Notes: generated by a model from the letters alone, not told the origin. A stretch of 64,000 nucleotides of DNA from CAWCQC01 sp963819905 (GCA_963819905.1 CAWFXP010000010.1:124001-188000); one strand, 5' to 3'; shown: positions 26,940 to 35,309, counted from the first letter of the stretch. Translations and numbers: made by a program.

Positions 26940-27404
26940 CTAGGCGACCTCCACGACGATCTCGACCTCGACCGGGATGCCGCCCGGGAGCACGTTCGTT
27001 CCGATCGCGGCGCGCGCATGTCGTCCCCGCTCGCCGAAGACGTCCTCGAGGAGCTCCGACGCTCCGTCCACGACAGCCGACGTCGAGTCGAAACCCGGCG
27101 CGCAGTTCACGAACGCGAGCATCTTGACGATCCGGCTCACGCGGTCGAGGTCCCCGATCTCGACCTTGAGGCTCGCCAGACACGCGAGTACGCACAGGCG
27201 CGCCGCGGCTTTGCCCTGCTCGAGAGTCAGCTCGCTGCCGACCTGCCCGCGATACGCCGTCTCCCCGTCCGCTCCGAACGGCCCGTGACCCGCCGTGTAG
27301 ACGAGGTTACCGGTCGTGACCGCGCGGACGTAGTGCCCGAGCGGGCTCGGCGAGACCCCGAGCTCGCACCCGAGCCGGGCAAGCCGTTGCTCAACCGCGG
27401 ACAC
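26940..27404 (-). CDS. RidA family protein (second of three)
   Basis: GTG 27404 gives 154 residues: SAVEQRLARLGCELGVSPSP, NLVYTAGHGPFGADGETAYR, EQGKAAARLCVLACLASLKV, VSRIVKMLAFVNCAPGFDST and ARAAIGTNVLPGGIPVEVEI. The ARAAIG strand with Arg matches the active-site strand of RidA-type enamine or imine deaminases, and the length fits the long-Rid group. The start overlaps the end of the upstream FAD oxidoreductase by 14 bases, so the two are coupled; the Rid protein may deal with an imine made by that oxidoreductase. ATG 27449 is a longer alternative. Confidence 0.87.
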   Translation of the reverse strand: MSAVEQRLARLGCELGVSPSPLGHYVRAVTTGNLVYTAGHGPFGADGETAYRGQVGSELTLEQGKAAARLCVLACLASLKVEIGDLDRVSRIVKMLAFVNCAPGFDSTSAVVDGASELLEDVFGERGRHARAAIGTNVLPGGIPVEVEIVVEVA

Positions 27405-28665
27405 CGCTCCCCCTGCCGGCGGCGGCGCGTTGCTCGCGCCACTCGTCACGAGTCTCGAGGCCGAAGAGCTCGTTTGCCGGAACGCCGTGGCTGAAGACGT
27501 TGACGAACTTCGTGGAGAGCTCGTCGCTTCGCCCGAGCACAGCCAGGAATGACTCGAACTCCTCCGGGCTCCACCCGCGCGGCTGGCCCTGGATCATCCA
27601 GTCGTAGTTGGGGAGAAGGTCGAGGTCCCGGTAGGTGTGGAACTCCGCGAGCGCGGAGTCGAGATCGAGCTCCCCGCCGAGCCCGCGCAGCAGGTAGTCC
27701 GCAAGCAGGCGGGCGCTCCGCACCGCGTCGCCGATGCCCTGCCCGTAGATCGGGTCCTTGTGCTGGCCCGAGTCGCCGACGAGAGCCCAACCCGACGCGC
27801 CGCCGATCCGCATGAAATTGACGATGTCACCGCGGCCTCGTACGGGGGTGATGCGCCTGGCCCGTGCGAGACGCGGACCGATCCGGAGGTCCGCCTTGAT
27901 GCGCTCCTCGAAGAGGCGCGTGTGGTCCCGTCGCCATTCGTCGAAGAACCGCTGCTCCGTGTAGATGATCGCGATCCAGATCCCGTCGTCGCAGGGGGCG
28001 AGCATGACCGTCCCGCCCGCCTCCTCGCTGTCGATGATCTCGAGGAGAGGGGTCTCGAGCGGCTCCACATCGACGAGGTAGGCATAGAAGGGAAACCAGA
28101 TCGGGGCGACGACGTTGTACGGGGCGCTGCCGACCGCCTCAGCCACGAACGAGAAGCGCCCATCCGCGCCGACGACGACGCTCGACCGAGCGAGCCCGCG
28201 CTCGATCCGCGTGTCGGTGCCCCGCCTCTCGTACCGGATACCGGCGGCCCGCCCGTCCTCGAAGACGACCTCGACGGCCTTCGTCCTCGTGGAGACCGTC
28301 ACACCCGGCGTTCCGCGAGCGGTGTCGACGAGGATCGCGTCCAGAAGAAGGCGTCTCAAGCAGAGCGAGTACGCGTGCCCGCAGACAGGCTCGAAGCGGC
28401 CGTGGATGCTCGCGTTCGGCTCCTGGCGTTGCCAATCGATGCCGACGAGCCGCTCGGCGCCGATGCGCTCGATGGCGGGCCAGGCGCCGATCTCCTCCCA
28501 GACGCCGAAGCTATCGCCGTAGGTGATGTGTGTCGAGAGCGTGTCGGAAGGGAAGTCCGCCTGGTCGATGAGGAGCACCTTCAGGCCCCGCCGGCCGAGC
28601 AGCGACGCGAGGGTCGAGCCTCCCACACGGGCTCCCACGACGACGACGTCGTAGCTGTCGGTCAA
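27391..28665 (-). CDS. NAD(P)/FAD-dependent oxidoreductase (geranylgeranyl-reductase-like)
   Basis: This 424-residue flavoprotein begins YDVVVVGARVGGSTLASLLG, the FAD dinucleotide-binding fold, followed by LKVLLIDQADFPSDTLSTHI, a charged loop with GRFEPVCGHAYSLCLRRLLL, GADGRFSFVAEAVG and GDSGQHKDPIYGQGIGDAVR, the second FAD motif. This places it with geranylgeranyl-reductase and halogenase-like group 2 flavoproteins. The usual halogenase WxWxIP motif is absent. It is coupled to the RidA gene downstream. It may oxidise an amine or hydroxylate a ring; the substrate is unknown. Confidence 0.85.
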   Translation of the reverse strand: MTDSYDVVVVGARVGGSTLASLLGRRGLKVLLIDQADFPSDTLSTHITYGDSFGVWEEIGAWPAIERIGAERLVGIDWQRQEPNASIHGRFEPVCGHAYSLCLRRLLLDAILVDTARGTPGVTVSTRTKAVEVVFEDGRAAGIRYERRGTDTRIERGLARSSVVVGADGRFSFVAEAVGSAPYNVVAPIWFPFYAYLVDVEPLETPLLEIIDSEEAGGTVMLAPCDDGIWIAIIYTEQRFFDEWRRDHTRLFEERIKADLRIGPRLARARRITPVRGRGDIVNFMRIGGASGWALVGDSGQHKDPIYGQGIGDAVRSARLLADYLLRGLGGELDLDSALAEFHTYRDLDLLPNYDWMIQGQPRGWSPEEFESFLAVLGRSDELSTKFVNVFSHGVPANELFGLETRDEWREQRAAAGRGSGVRG

Positions 28666-28904
28666 GACGTCAGGGGATCGTGGCCGTCGCCGATGGTTCG
28701 ATCGAGGTGGGCGAACGGCTTACGAGCAGCCGTTTCCGGGTTCTGCAGCTCACGCGGGCGATCATATTCAAACCCATCCCACACGAGCATCGCGGCTTCC
28801 TTCTGAGTTTCGGCACCTATACTCGAGCCACGGTGCGAAGCTGCGGCACCGACGGCTTCACGCCTCGGTAGTGGTTTCCGAAGCGGATTCGACAGGGGAG
28901 ACGG

Positions 28905-29294
28905 ATGGCAAACGAACCAATCGCCGGAGATGGGACTCCACCGGCCCGCGGGCATTACTCGGCCGCGATCCTGGCGACAGGCACTCGAGTCCTCGAGATC
29001 AGCGGCGCGCTCGCTGAAGGGCCCGAAGGAGAGCCGGTGGGTGGCGACGACGCCGAGGCGCAGGCCCGCCAGTGCCTCAGGAACATCGACGGCATCCTGA
29101 GAGCCGCCGGTGCGTCGAAGGGCGACATCGTCCGGATCGGCGTCTTCTTGACGGACATGGCGGACCGCCCGGCCGTCGCCCGCGCCCGCGAGGAGTACTT
29201 CGGCGGCCATCGACCGGCGGCGACGCTCGTAGCGGTGAAGTCGCTGGTCTTGCCCGAGTTCCTTGTCGAGATCGAGGCGACCGCGGTCTTCTGA
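28905..29294 (+). CDS. RidA family protein (third of three)
   Basis: This 129-residue protein shows the core Rid pattern: ILATGTRVLEISGALAEGPE, DAEAQARQCLRNIDGILRAA, DIVRIGVFLTDMADRPAVAR, HRPAATLVAVKSLVLPEFLV and EIEATAVF. The canonical active-site Arg of RidA (in xxRxxxxV) is replaced in AATLVAV, as in some non-deaminase Rid groups. ATG 28905 has GGGGAGACGG upstream. It is a single gene preceded by about 240 bases without an ORF, where TATACT at 28818-28823 could be a -10 box with no clear -35. Confidence 0.87.
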   Translation: MANEPIAGDGTPPARGHYSAAILATGTRVLEISGALAEGPEGEPVGGDDAEAQARQCLRNIDGILRAAGASKGDIVRIGVFLTDMADRPAVARAREEYFGGHRPAATLVAVKSLVLPEFLVEIEATAVF

Positions 29295-29335
29295 GCTCGA
29301 GCCAGAGGAGAGCCCGGCCGCACGCTGGGACGACC

Positions 29336-29953
29336 TCAGCGAAGGAGCGCCTGCTTCGCCAGCTCGAATTCGTCGTCCGAGATCGCTCCCGCGGCATGGA
29401 GCGCGGACAGGCGCTCGAGGGAGGAGACGAGATCGCTCTGGCGGATTCCAGTCCCACTCGAGGCAGGGGTGTGAGACGGTCCACGTGAGGCATCGACGAG
29501 GGTGCGAAGCCGCTGGAGTGCGGGCTCGTACAACTGAAGCTCGTCCGTGCGAACGACCAGCGTCGTCGACGCCCTGAGAGGATCCTCGAAAGCGATCCAC
29601 GAGTGCCACCATTCGTGCCTCGGCCGCCCGTGTAGCGGGGCGATCTCGATCACCGAGTTGACCTCGCCCACCTCGATCGAGATCGCCGCGATCTCGTCGT
29701 ACCGAAACGCGACGACCTTCGGTCGGATAGGCGAGGCGCTCGCCCGGCCGGCCTTGACGAGCAGCAGCCGGTCGCGGAGAGCCACGATCGCCTGGCCGTC
29801 GGACGCTCGCACGCAGAAAAGGGATTGCTCGTTCTCCTCGAGCGCGTCGAGCACCGCCTTCCTCGCGCGTCGATCCAGCGTCTCGATACCCCCGGTGACC
29901 CCCCTCCGCGTCTCAGAGCCGTCCGCTCGGGACGATCGGCCGCGCCCCCTCAT
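29336..29953 (-). CDS. PH-like and SHOCT domain protein
   Basis: This protein of about 205 residues has a PH/GRAM-like beta region (LFCVRASDGQAIVALRDRLL, KVVAFRYDEIAAISIEVGEV, VIEIAPLHGRPRHEWWHSWI, LVVRTDELQLYEPALQRL). It ends in a SHOCT motif (LVSSLERLSALHAAGAISDD, then EFELAKQALL). SHOCT tails are short helical modules found on many bacterial proteins and thought to mediate oligomer or membrane-linked contacts. The start at 29953 leaves an Arg-rich N-terminus, and the true start may be about 20 residues later. No enzymatic residues are seen. It is convergent with the RidA gene. Confidence 0.78.
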   Translation of the reverse strand: MRGRGRSSRADGSETRRGVTGGIETLDRRARKAVLDALEENEQSLFCVRASDGQAIVALRDRLLLVKAGRASASPIRPKVVAFRYDEIAAISIEVGEVNSVIEIAPLHGRPRHEWWHSWIAFEDPLRASTTLVVRTDELQLYEPALQRLRTLVDASRGPSHTPASSGTGIRQSDLVSSLERLSALHAAGAISDDEFELAKQALLR

Positions 29954-30016
29954 TCCGCCGCGCCGCGCTCGACTAAGGTGTGATCCGCCCGAGGCACGTC
30001 GACAACGGGGTCACTC

Positions 30017-30790
30017 ATGACGCGAACGTACCGGATCGGCCTGATCGTACCGAGCTCGAACACGACGATGGAGACCGAGATCCCCGAGCTGCTCCGGCGG
30101 CGTGAACGGGTGCATCCCGAGCGCTTCACGTTCCACTCGAGCCGGACTCGCCTGAAGCAGGTGACGAAGGAGGAGCTGGCGAGGATGGTCGAGGACAGCG
30201 ACCGCTGCGCCGGCGAGCTTGCCGACGCGAGAGTGGACGCGATTGCCTACGCCTGCTTGGTCGCCCTCATGTCGCAGCCCGCCGGCTTTCACAGTCAGGT
30301 CGAGGAGCGGCTCCACCGCGTCACCGCCGGGAGCGGCGCTCCCACACCGATCGTGAGCAGTGCAGGGGCTCTGGTGGAAGCGCTTCGAGCGCTCGGCGCG
30401 ACTCGGATTACCCTCGTCGCCCCGTATCTCAAGCCGATCACCAGTCTCGTCATCGAGTACTTGACGGCATCGGGGATCGAGGTGGTCGACTCCAGAAGCC
30501 TGGAGGTGTCGGACAACCTGGCGGTCGGCCGGCTCGATCCCATGCGACTTCCCGAGATCGCGTCCGAGCTCGACGTGCGCGACGCGGACGCCGTCGTTCT
30601 CTCCGCGTGCGTCCAGATGCCGTCGCTGCCCGCCATCCAGATCGCCGAGGATCGTCTCGGTGTTCCGGTTCTGTCGGCCGGCACGGCGACGGTCTTCTGC
30701 CTTCTTCGGGAGCTGGGGCTGGAGCCGATCGCGCCGGACGCGGGCGCGTTGCTCGCGGGCGCCCGAGTCGAGAGCGTCCAGCCGGCCTAA
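30017..30790 (+). CDS. nicE: maleate cis-trans isomerase (NicE type)
   Basis: This 257-residue protein of the Asp/Glu racemase superfamily begins TYRIGLIVPSSNTTMETEIP, the maleate isomerase signature. It continues HPERFTFHSSRTRLKQVTKE, AYACLVALMS with Cys80, VSSAGALVEALRALGA, LVAPYLKPITSLVIEYL and VVLSACVQMPSLPA with Cys198. Cys80 and Cys198 match the two catalytic cysteines of characterised maleate isomerases in spacing. The enzyme turns maleate into fumarate, the last step of the maleamate pathway of nicotinate and hydroxypyridine breakdown. It is on the plus strand, 22 kb from the NicD-like gene and convergent with a sugar-type ABC importer. No maleamate amidase lies beside it. TAAGGT at 29974-29979 may be its -10 box. 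Confidence 0.93.
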   Translation: MTRTYRIGLIVPSSNTTMETEIPELLRRRERVHPERFTFHSSRTRLKQVTKEELARMVEDSDRCAGELADARVDAIAYACLVALMSQPAGFHSQVEERLHRVTAGSGAPTPIVSSAGALVEALRALGATRITLVAPYLKPITSLVIEYLTASGIEVVDSRSLEVSDNLAVGRLDPMRLPEIASELDVRDADAVVLSACVQMPSLPAIQIAEDRLGVPVLSAGTATVFCLLRELGLEPIAPDAGALLAGARVESVQPA

Positions 30791-30835
30791 GGGAGCGGTG
30801 CGCGTTTCGGGCGACGCGCGCGGCGCATCGCGCAG

Positions 30836-31888
30836 CTAGGTCTGCAGCCGCGCGCGCAACCGGTCGACGATCAGTGCGACGATCAGGAGCGCTCCGAGCA
30901 CGATCAGCTGGAGATAGCTCGAGATGCGGAGGAGCTGCATCCCGTTCTGGAGCACGATGATGAAGATGACGCCGATGACGACACCCGACAGCCGGCCTTC
31001 GCCTCCGAACAGCGAGACCCCGCCGAGGACCGCTGCGGCGATCGACAGAAGCGGCAGCTCCGAGCCGATATTCGCCTCCCCCGACGAGATGCGGGCGGTC
31101 AGCATGATCCCGGCCATCGCGGCGAGCGCGCTTCCGATGATGAACAAGAAGACCGTGCTGCGCCCGATCCCGATGCCCGAAAGGCGGGCCGCGTTCGCGT
31201 TCCCGCCGATCGCATACGCGTGGCGTCCCAGACGCGTCCAGTTCAGGAGCACGTAGAACAGTCCCAGTAGACCGACCGTGATGACGACGGGCACGGAAGC
31301 GAACACGTACGAAAGCCCGAAGCCCTCGACGGGCTCGTAAATCCGGCCCGTGCCGAGGCCGCTGACGAAGGCCTGGGGCAGGCCCGTCACGGGCGTGCCG
31401 CTCGATAACAAGAGCGCCGCGCCGAACGCCATGAACGACATGCCGAGCGTGACCATGAAGGACGAGATGTTGAAGACCGACACCACGATCCCGTTCACGA
31501 ACCCCACTCCCACGCCGACCCCGATACCCGCCAGGCAGCCGACCGCGATCGCGGCCGCTGTGTTGCCTCCCCACCCGGACCACGTCATGACCAGCGAGCA
31601 GACGATCGACGTGAGCGCGACGCAGCTTCCGTTCGAGAGGTCGTAGTTGCGCGAGAGCAGGTACAGCATCTGCCCCATCGTCGCGATCATCAGATACGTG
31701 CATTGACGGGCGATGTTGAAGATGTTGTCGCCGTTCCAGAAGCGATGCTCCTCCGAAAGCAGGCCGAAGACGATGAACAGGAGGACGAGCATGATCGGAA
31801 ATGGACCGATCGCAATGAATGCGCGCTTTGCATGCTGGCCGATGGACTCACGCTCGAAACGGCGAGGTGCTTCGGGAACGGTTGTCAT
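30836..31888 (-). CDS. ABC transporter permease (RbsC-like, BPD_transp_2)
   Basis: This 350-residue membrane protein of the ribose-type permease family has about ten hydrophobic segments. Family features are NYDLSNGSCVALTSIVCSLV, LAGIGVGVGVGFVNGIVVSV, FMVTLGMSFMAFGAALLLSS, YAIGGNANAARLSGIGIGRS and AAAVLGGVSLFGGEGRLSGV, the EAA-like loop that contacts the ATPase. Its ATG overlaps the ATPase stop (31885-31888) as ATGA. With the ATPase and the TorT-like binding protein it makes a complete carbohydrate-uptake-type importer. The solute need not be a sugar; the binding protein is an unusual type. Confidence 0.93.
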   Translation of the reverse strand: MTTVPEAPRRFERESIGQHAKRAFIAIGPFPIMLVLLFIVFGLLSEEHRFWNGDNIFNIARQCTYLMIATMGQMLYLLSRNYDLSNGSCVALTSIVCSLVMTWSGWGGNTAAAIAVGCLAGIGVGVGVGFVNGIVVSVFNISSFMVTLGMSFMAFGAALLLSSGTPVTGLPQAFVSGLGTGRIYEPVEGFGLSYVFASVPVVITVGLLGLFYVLLNWTRLGRHAYAIGGNANAARLSGIGIGRSTVFLFIIGSALAAMAGIMLTARISSGEANIGSELPLLSIAAAVLGGVSLFGGEGRLSGVVIGVIFIIVLQNGMQLLRISSYLQLIVLGALLIVALIVDRLRARLQT

Positions 31889-33489
31889 ACCGCCTCCGCT
31901 GCGCGCTCGATTTCTTCCTCGATATCGGCCTGCGTGTCGAAGAAATTGGAGAGAATACGCTCTTCGGTGATCTCATCGCCTGTCAGGTGCGCACGAACGC
32001 GGCCGCGGTGAATCACATAGACACGGTGAGAGAGGTGAAGCACCTCGGGGAGGTCGGAAGAGATCAATACGATCGCGCTCCCGGCCTCGCACAGCTCCTT
32101 GATGAACTCGTAGACCTCCACTCGTGCGCCGACGTCGACACCCGCCGTCGGCTCGTCGAAGATGTGAACTCCGACGTCGAGGGTGAGCGCCTTGCCCAGC
32201 ACGGTCTTCTGTTGGTTGCCGCCCGAGAAATTTGCGACGCGACGTTCGGGCTGAGGCGGCTGGATGCGGAGCCGTTTGATGATCTCGTCCGCCTTCCGCC
32301 GCTCGGCGGCGCGCCGGAGAAGCCCAAAACGGCTGAAGTCGGGCCGATCGAGCGCCGCAAAGGTGAGGTTCTCGCGGACGGGCCGCGGAAGGACGAGTCC
32401 CTCCCCGCGCCGGTCAGCCGGGTAGTAGATCATTCCTCGGCCGAGGATGTCGTGGGGCCCCTCCCGGTTCTCGAGTTGCCGCCCGTCCAGCTCGATCGTC
32501 CCCGTGTGGGGCTCGAGCCCGAAGCAAAGGCGTCCAATCTCCGACTTGCCGGAACCGACGAGCCCAGCGATCCCCACGACCTCGCCGGCGTGGGCCTCGA
32601 GAGAGACCTCGTGGAGAAGACGACCTGAGACATGGTCGAGGCGAAGTCGGAGCGCGCCGGGAACGTACGCCGCGCGAGGATACAGCGACTCGAGTGTTCG
32701 TCCCGTCATGAGCTGGATCAAACGGTTCTCGTCCGCTTCCCCGACGGCGAGCGTCGCGACCTTCTGTCCGTCCCGGAGGACAGTGATGCGGTCTCCCACA
32801 CGCGGGATCTCGCGCATTCGATGCGTGATGTAGACGATGGCGAGGCCCTGGGTCTTGAGCTCGTCGATGAGCCCGAAGAGCAGCTCGGTTTCCTGCTCCG
32901 TGAGCGAGGTCGTCGGCTCGTCGAGGATGAGGATCCTGGGCTCTCCCATGAGCGCCTTCGCAATCTCGACCAGCTGCTGCGCAGAGCGTGAGAGACGATC
33001 GACGCGTGTCTTGATCGAGAAGAACGGCTTGACGACGTCCAGGGCGGCCTGCGCGCCGTCGCCGCGCGCATTGCGATCGACGAAGCCCACCCGGCCGGGC
33101 TCTCTCCCGAGGTAGAGATTCTCCTCCACCGAGAGTTGGGGAACGAGGCTGAAATCCTGGAAGACGGCGTTGATCCCCCGTTGTCGGGCGTCGTTCGGAG
33201 AGAGATGAGCGATCGCCTCGCCGTTGAAGACCATCGTTCCGTCGTCGGGCGGATACGTCCCGGCGATGACATTGATCAGCGTCGACTTCCCTGCGCCGTT
33301 CTCTCCGAAGAGGACGTGGACCTCTCCGGCGCGCAACTCGAACGAGACGTCGCGAAGGGCGACAACGCCGGGGAATCGCTTCGTGATCCCCTCCATGACG
33401 AGGAGCGGCATGTCGGTGTTGCGCGACATTGTCCCTGCTGTCTCGCCGACGACCATCGGGGTTCCGTCGTCAGTGCGCTCTTGGCTCAC
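31885..33489 (-). CDS. ABC transporter ATP-binding protein (RbsA-like, double cassette)
   Basis: This 534-residue protein carries two fused ATPase cassettes. The first has Walker A GENGAGKST, signature LSRSAQQ and Walker B ILILDEPTTSLT. The second has the variant Walker A GLVGSGKSE, signature FSGGNQQ and a Walker-B-like HIFDEPTAGVDVG. This asymmetry is normal for sugar-family ATPases. GTG 33489 is the longest start; ATG 33429 (MSRNTDMPLL) is equally possible and closer to the usual N-terminus. It lies between the binding-protein gene and the permease gene, with an inverted repeat in the gap to the former. Confidence 0.93.
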   Translation of the reverse strand: MSQERTDDGTPMVVGETAGTMSRNTDMPLLVMEGITKRFPGVVALRDVSFELRAGEVHVLFGENGAGKSTLINVIAGTYPPDDGTMVFNGEAIAHLSPNDARQRGINAVFQDFSLVPQLSVEENLYLGREPGRVGFVDRNARGDGAQAALDVVKPFFSIKTRVDRLSRSAQQLVEIAKALMGEPRILILDEPTTSLTEQETELLFGLIDELKTQGLAIVYITHRMREIPRVGDRITVLRDGQKVATLAVGEADENRLIQLMTGRTLESLYPRAAYVPGALRLRLDHVSGRLLHEVSLEAHAGEVVGIAGLVGSGKSEIGRLCFGLEPHTGTIELDGRQLENREGPHDILGRGMIYYPADRRGEGLVLPRPVRENLTFAALDRPDFSRFGLLRRAAERRKADEIIKRLRIQPPQPERRVANFSGGNQQKTVLGKALTLDVGVHIFDEPTAGVDVGARVEVYEFIKELCEAGSAIVLISSDLPEVLHLSHRVYVIHRGRVRAHLTGDEITEERILSNFFDTQADIEEEIERAAEAV

Positions 33490-33516
33490 GCTTGCTTCCT
33501 GCCCTTGCTCACGAGC

Positions 33517-33553
33517 CCGTGCTCGCCGCCGGCGTCTCCGGCGGCGAGCACGG
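33517..33553 (-). terminator. intercistronic hairpin between binding-protein and ATPase genes
   Basis: A perfect 16-base-pair inverted repeat (arms 33517-33532 and 33538-33553, loop CGTCT) lies in the gap between the TorT-like gene and the ATPase gene. No T-run follows on the minus strand, so it is unlikely to be a full terminator. In binding-protein-dependent operons such hairpins protect the upstream mRNA or weaken readthrough, giving more binding protein than membrane components; that role is inferred here. Confidence 0.65.
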
Positions 33554-33580
33554 AATGTACGTCATTCGACCTCGGGGCCG

Positions 33581-34942
33581 CTAGCCGACTGTGAACGTCG
33601 GCTCGAACCCCTCGGGAGCGAACGTTGCCCCGAACACGAAGTTGGCGAGGTTGTCCAGGTCGCCGGCCGCGGGGCCACAGACGAGCTCCGCGTAGGGCTC
33701 GACCCGCTCCTGCGTAAAGCCGGAGACGAGCGGCTGCCCCTCGAGCAGCCGGACCGCCTGGTCGACCGCGATCCTGACCTGCATCGGGTTCTGATCCGTC
33801 GGCGAGCAGGCGATCTTCCCCTGCTCGATGAAGTCGAACGTGGTCGGGATGAGGTAGTCGGCGACGACTTTGATCTGGTCGCTGAGACCCCGCTCTTCGA
33901 TGGCTCCAACAGCCGCCTCGGCTGCGACAGCGTTCCCGGCGATGTAATTGACGTCCGGCTCGGCCTCGAGCAGATTCTCGATCAAGCCGAGCTGAACGTC
34001 CTTTCCGGTGTCGCCGTACTGCGGCTCGCCAGCAATCTCGACCTGGCTCCCTTGGATGGCGTCCTGGAAACCCTGGTTGGAGGTCTCGACCCAACCGGCA
34101 CCGGGAGGCCCGGGGAACCAACCGACCTTGATGGGCTCGTTCAGGCTTGCGAGATACTCGCCTGCCGCGAATCCCATCTTGTAGTAGCTGATCAACGAGT
34201 GCGCCTGGACGTTCGGGTTCTTGATGCCGTTGATCAGGTCGATGACGACGACGTCCTGATCGATGAACTCTTGGAGCTTGGCATCTAGACCGTCGTAGCT
34301 GATCCCGCCGATGACCAATGCCTGCGCGCCCTGCGCCACGCAGTTGTCCAGCTGGCTGAGCTGGTTCGCGAGCTCCGTGTATCCACCCGCCTCGACCAGG
34401 GTCATCTTCAGCCCGTCACGCTCGCTCTCCGCGACTGCCCCGTAGTTCGACGCGAGCCAGTACGCATCCTTGAGGTGCGGGAACGAGACGCAGATGTTCC
34501 ACTGCTCGGTGATCTCGGAGACCGGCAGCGGGGTGTACACGCCCGGCGTCTCGGTTCCCGGAGTGCAGCCGTCGGCCGTAGTGTCCGACGCCTGGCAATC
34601 GGTGAACTGCACCGGGAATGCCCAGTCCTCGGCCTCGACGACTGCCGCCATCACCGTGGGGTCGTTCTGAGCCGGGTCGGCATAGACGGTGCCGGCGCTC
34701 GTCGTCACGCAGTCGACGATGCCGCCGGTGGTCGGGCAGTCTCCTTCCGCCGCGGCCCCGGTATCGGCCGCCCCGGTGTCGGCTGCCTCGGTCTCCTCCG
34801 CGACCGTCTCTTCGGTCGCGGCTGGCGCCTCTGTCGTAGGTGCAGCCTCCTCGTCACCACCGCCGCAGGCGGCCAAAGTCAGGATCGCCGCCACGAGCAC
34901 AACGAGCACGGCCAATAACTTGTACTGGCGCGTTCTCCGCAT
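33581..34942 (-). CDS. TorT-like periplasmic substrate-binding lipoprotein
   Basis: This 453-residue exported protein has a lipoprotein signal: MRRTRQYKLLAVLVVLVAAI then LTLAAC with the lipid-carrying Cys26. A Thr/Ala/Glu-rich linker follows. The ligand-binding domain has AYWLASNYGAVAESERDGLK, AGGYTELANQLSQLDNCVAQ, ALVIGGISYDGL, VGWFPGPPGAGWVETSNQGF and IAGNAVAAEAAVGAIEERGL, closest in pattern to TorT. TorT is a trimethylamine N-oxide sensor in proteobacteria; here the gene sits with importer genes and no histidine kinase, so it is a transport binding protein. ATG 34942 has AGGAGG six bases upstream. An amine or N-heterocycle ligand is conceivable. Confidence 0.87.
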   Translation of the reverse strand: MRRTRQYKLLAVLVVLVAAILTLAACGGGDEEAAPTTEAPAATEETVAEETEAADTGAADTGAAAEGDCPTTGGIVDCVTTSAGTVYADPAQNDPTVMAAVVEAEDWAFPVQFTDCQASDTTADGCTPGTETPGVYTPLPVSEITEQWNICVSFPHLKDAYWLASNYGAVAESERDGLKMTLVEAGGYTELANQLSQLDNCVAQGAQALVIGGISYDGLDAKLQEFIDQDVVVIDLINGIKNPNVQAHSLISYYKMGFAAGEYLASLNEPIKVGWFPGPPGAGWVETSNQGFQDAIQGSQVEIAGEPQYGDTGKDVQLGLIENLLEAEPDVNYIAGNAVAAEAAVGAIEERGLSDQIKVVADYLIPTTFDFIEQGKIACSPTDQNPMQVRIAVDQAVRLLEGQPLVSGFTQERVEPYAELVCGPAAGDLDNLANFVFGATFAPEGFEPTFTVG

Positions 34943-34948
34943 AAGCAT

Positions 34949-35309
34949 CCTCCTCTTCGTCCCGTCAGCTCCGCTCGCTCTCAGCACGGAATCCGCCCGA
35001 CCACCTGCCCTCGTGGGACGGATCGCTCCCTCACCAGCAGGGGGGATGATTAAAACGGGGTCGCGAGCGGGTGTCAACCCCTCTGCTTCCGACAGCTCGG
35101 ATACCGCCGCCCGCGTCACCTCCTCCCCGCACGCGTCGTCATGGAGGAACGGTCTATAGGACGACGGGAAGCCGGTGCGAGTTAGCTCCGACCAACGGAT
35201 CGCGCTGCCGGGCAGCGCGCATGGACAACAGGTGCACGGTGTGGTAAGCCTCCCCGGCGGCACCAGCCGGCGCGAGGACGAGGCGCCTCATGGCGAAGGA
35301 GGTTCCGGG
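34949..35309. other. 361-base intergenic region between importer and pxpA-like genes
   Basis: No convincing gene lies here. It holds the Shine-Dalgarno AGGAGG of the binding-protein gene (34949-34954), a strong minus-strand promoter (35049-35077), and GGAGG at about 35298-35302 serving the plus-strand pxpA copy. The stretch 35041-35060 is the only clearly A/T-rich part. I see no plus-strand promoter that I would defend. Confidence 0.7.
35049..35077 (-). promoter_or_regulatory. sigma-70-type promoter of the TorT-like/RbsA/RbsC importer operon
   Basis: On the minus strand a perfect -35 box TTGACA (35077-35072) is followed after exactly 17 bases by TTTAAT (35054-35049), five of six matches to TATAAT. 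Transcription would begin near 35042, leaving about 100 bases of leader before ATG 34942. It is one of the two best promoters in the window and implies substantial expression of the importer. Confidence 0.75.

Noticed and set aside
28662..29612. Long minus-strand ORF opposite the third RidA gene
   Set aside because: Arg/Ser-rich shadow of the RidA coding strand with no domain.
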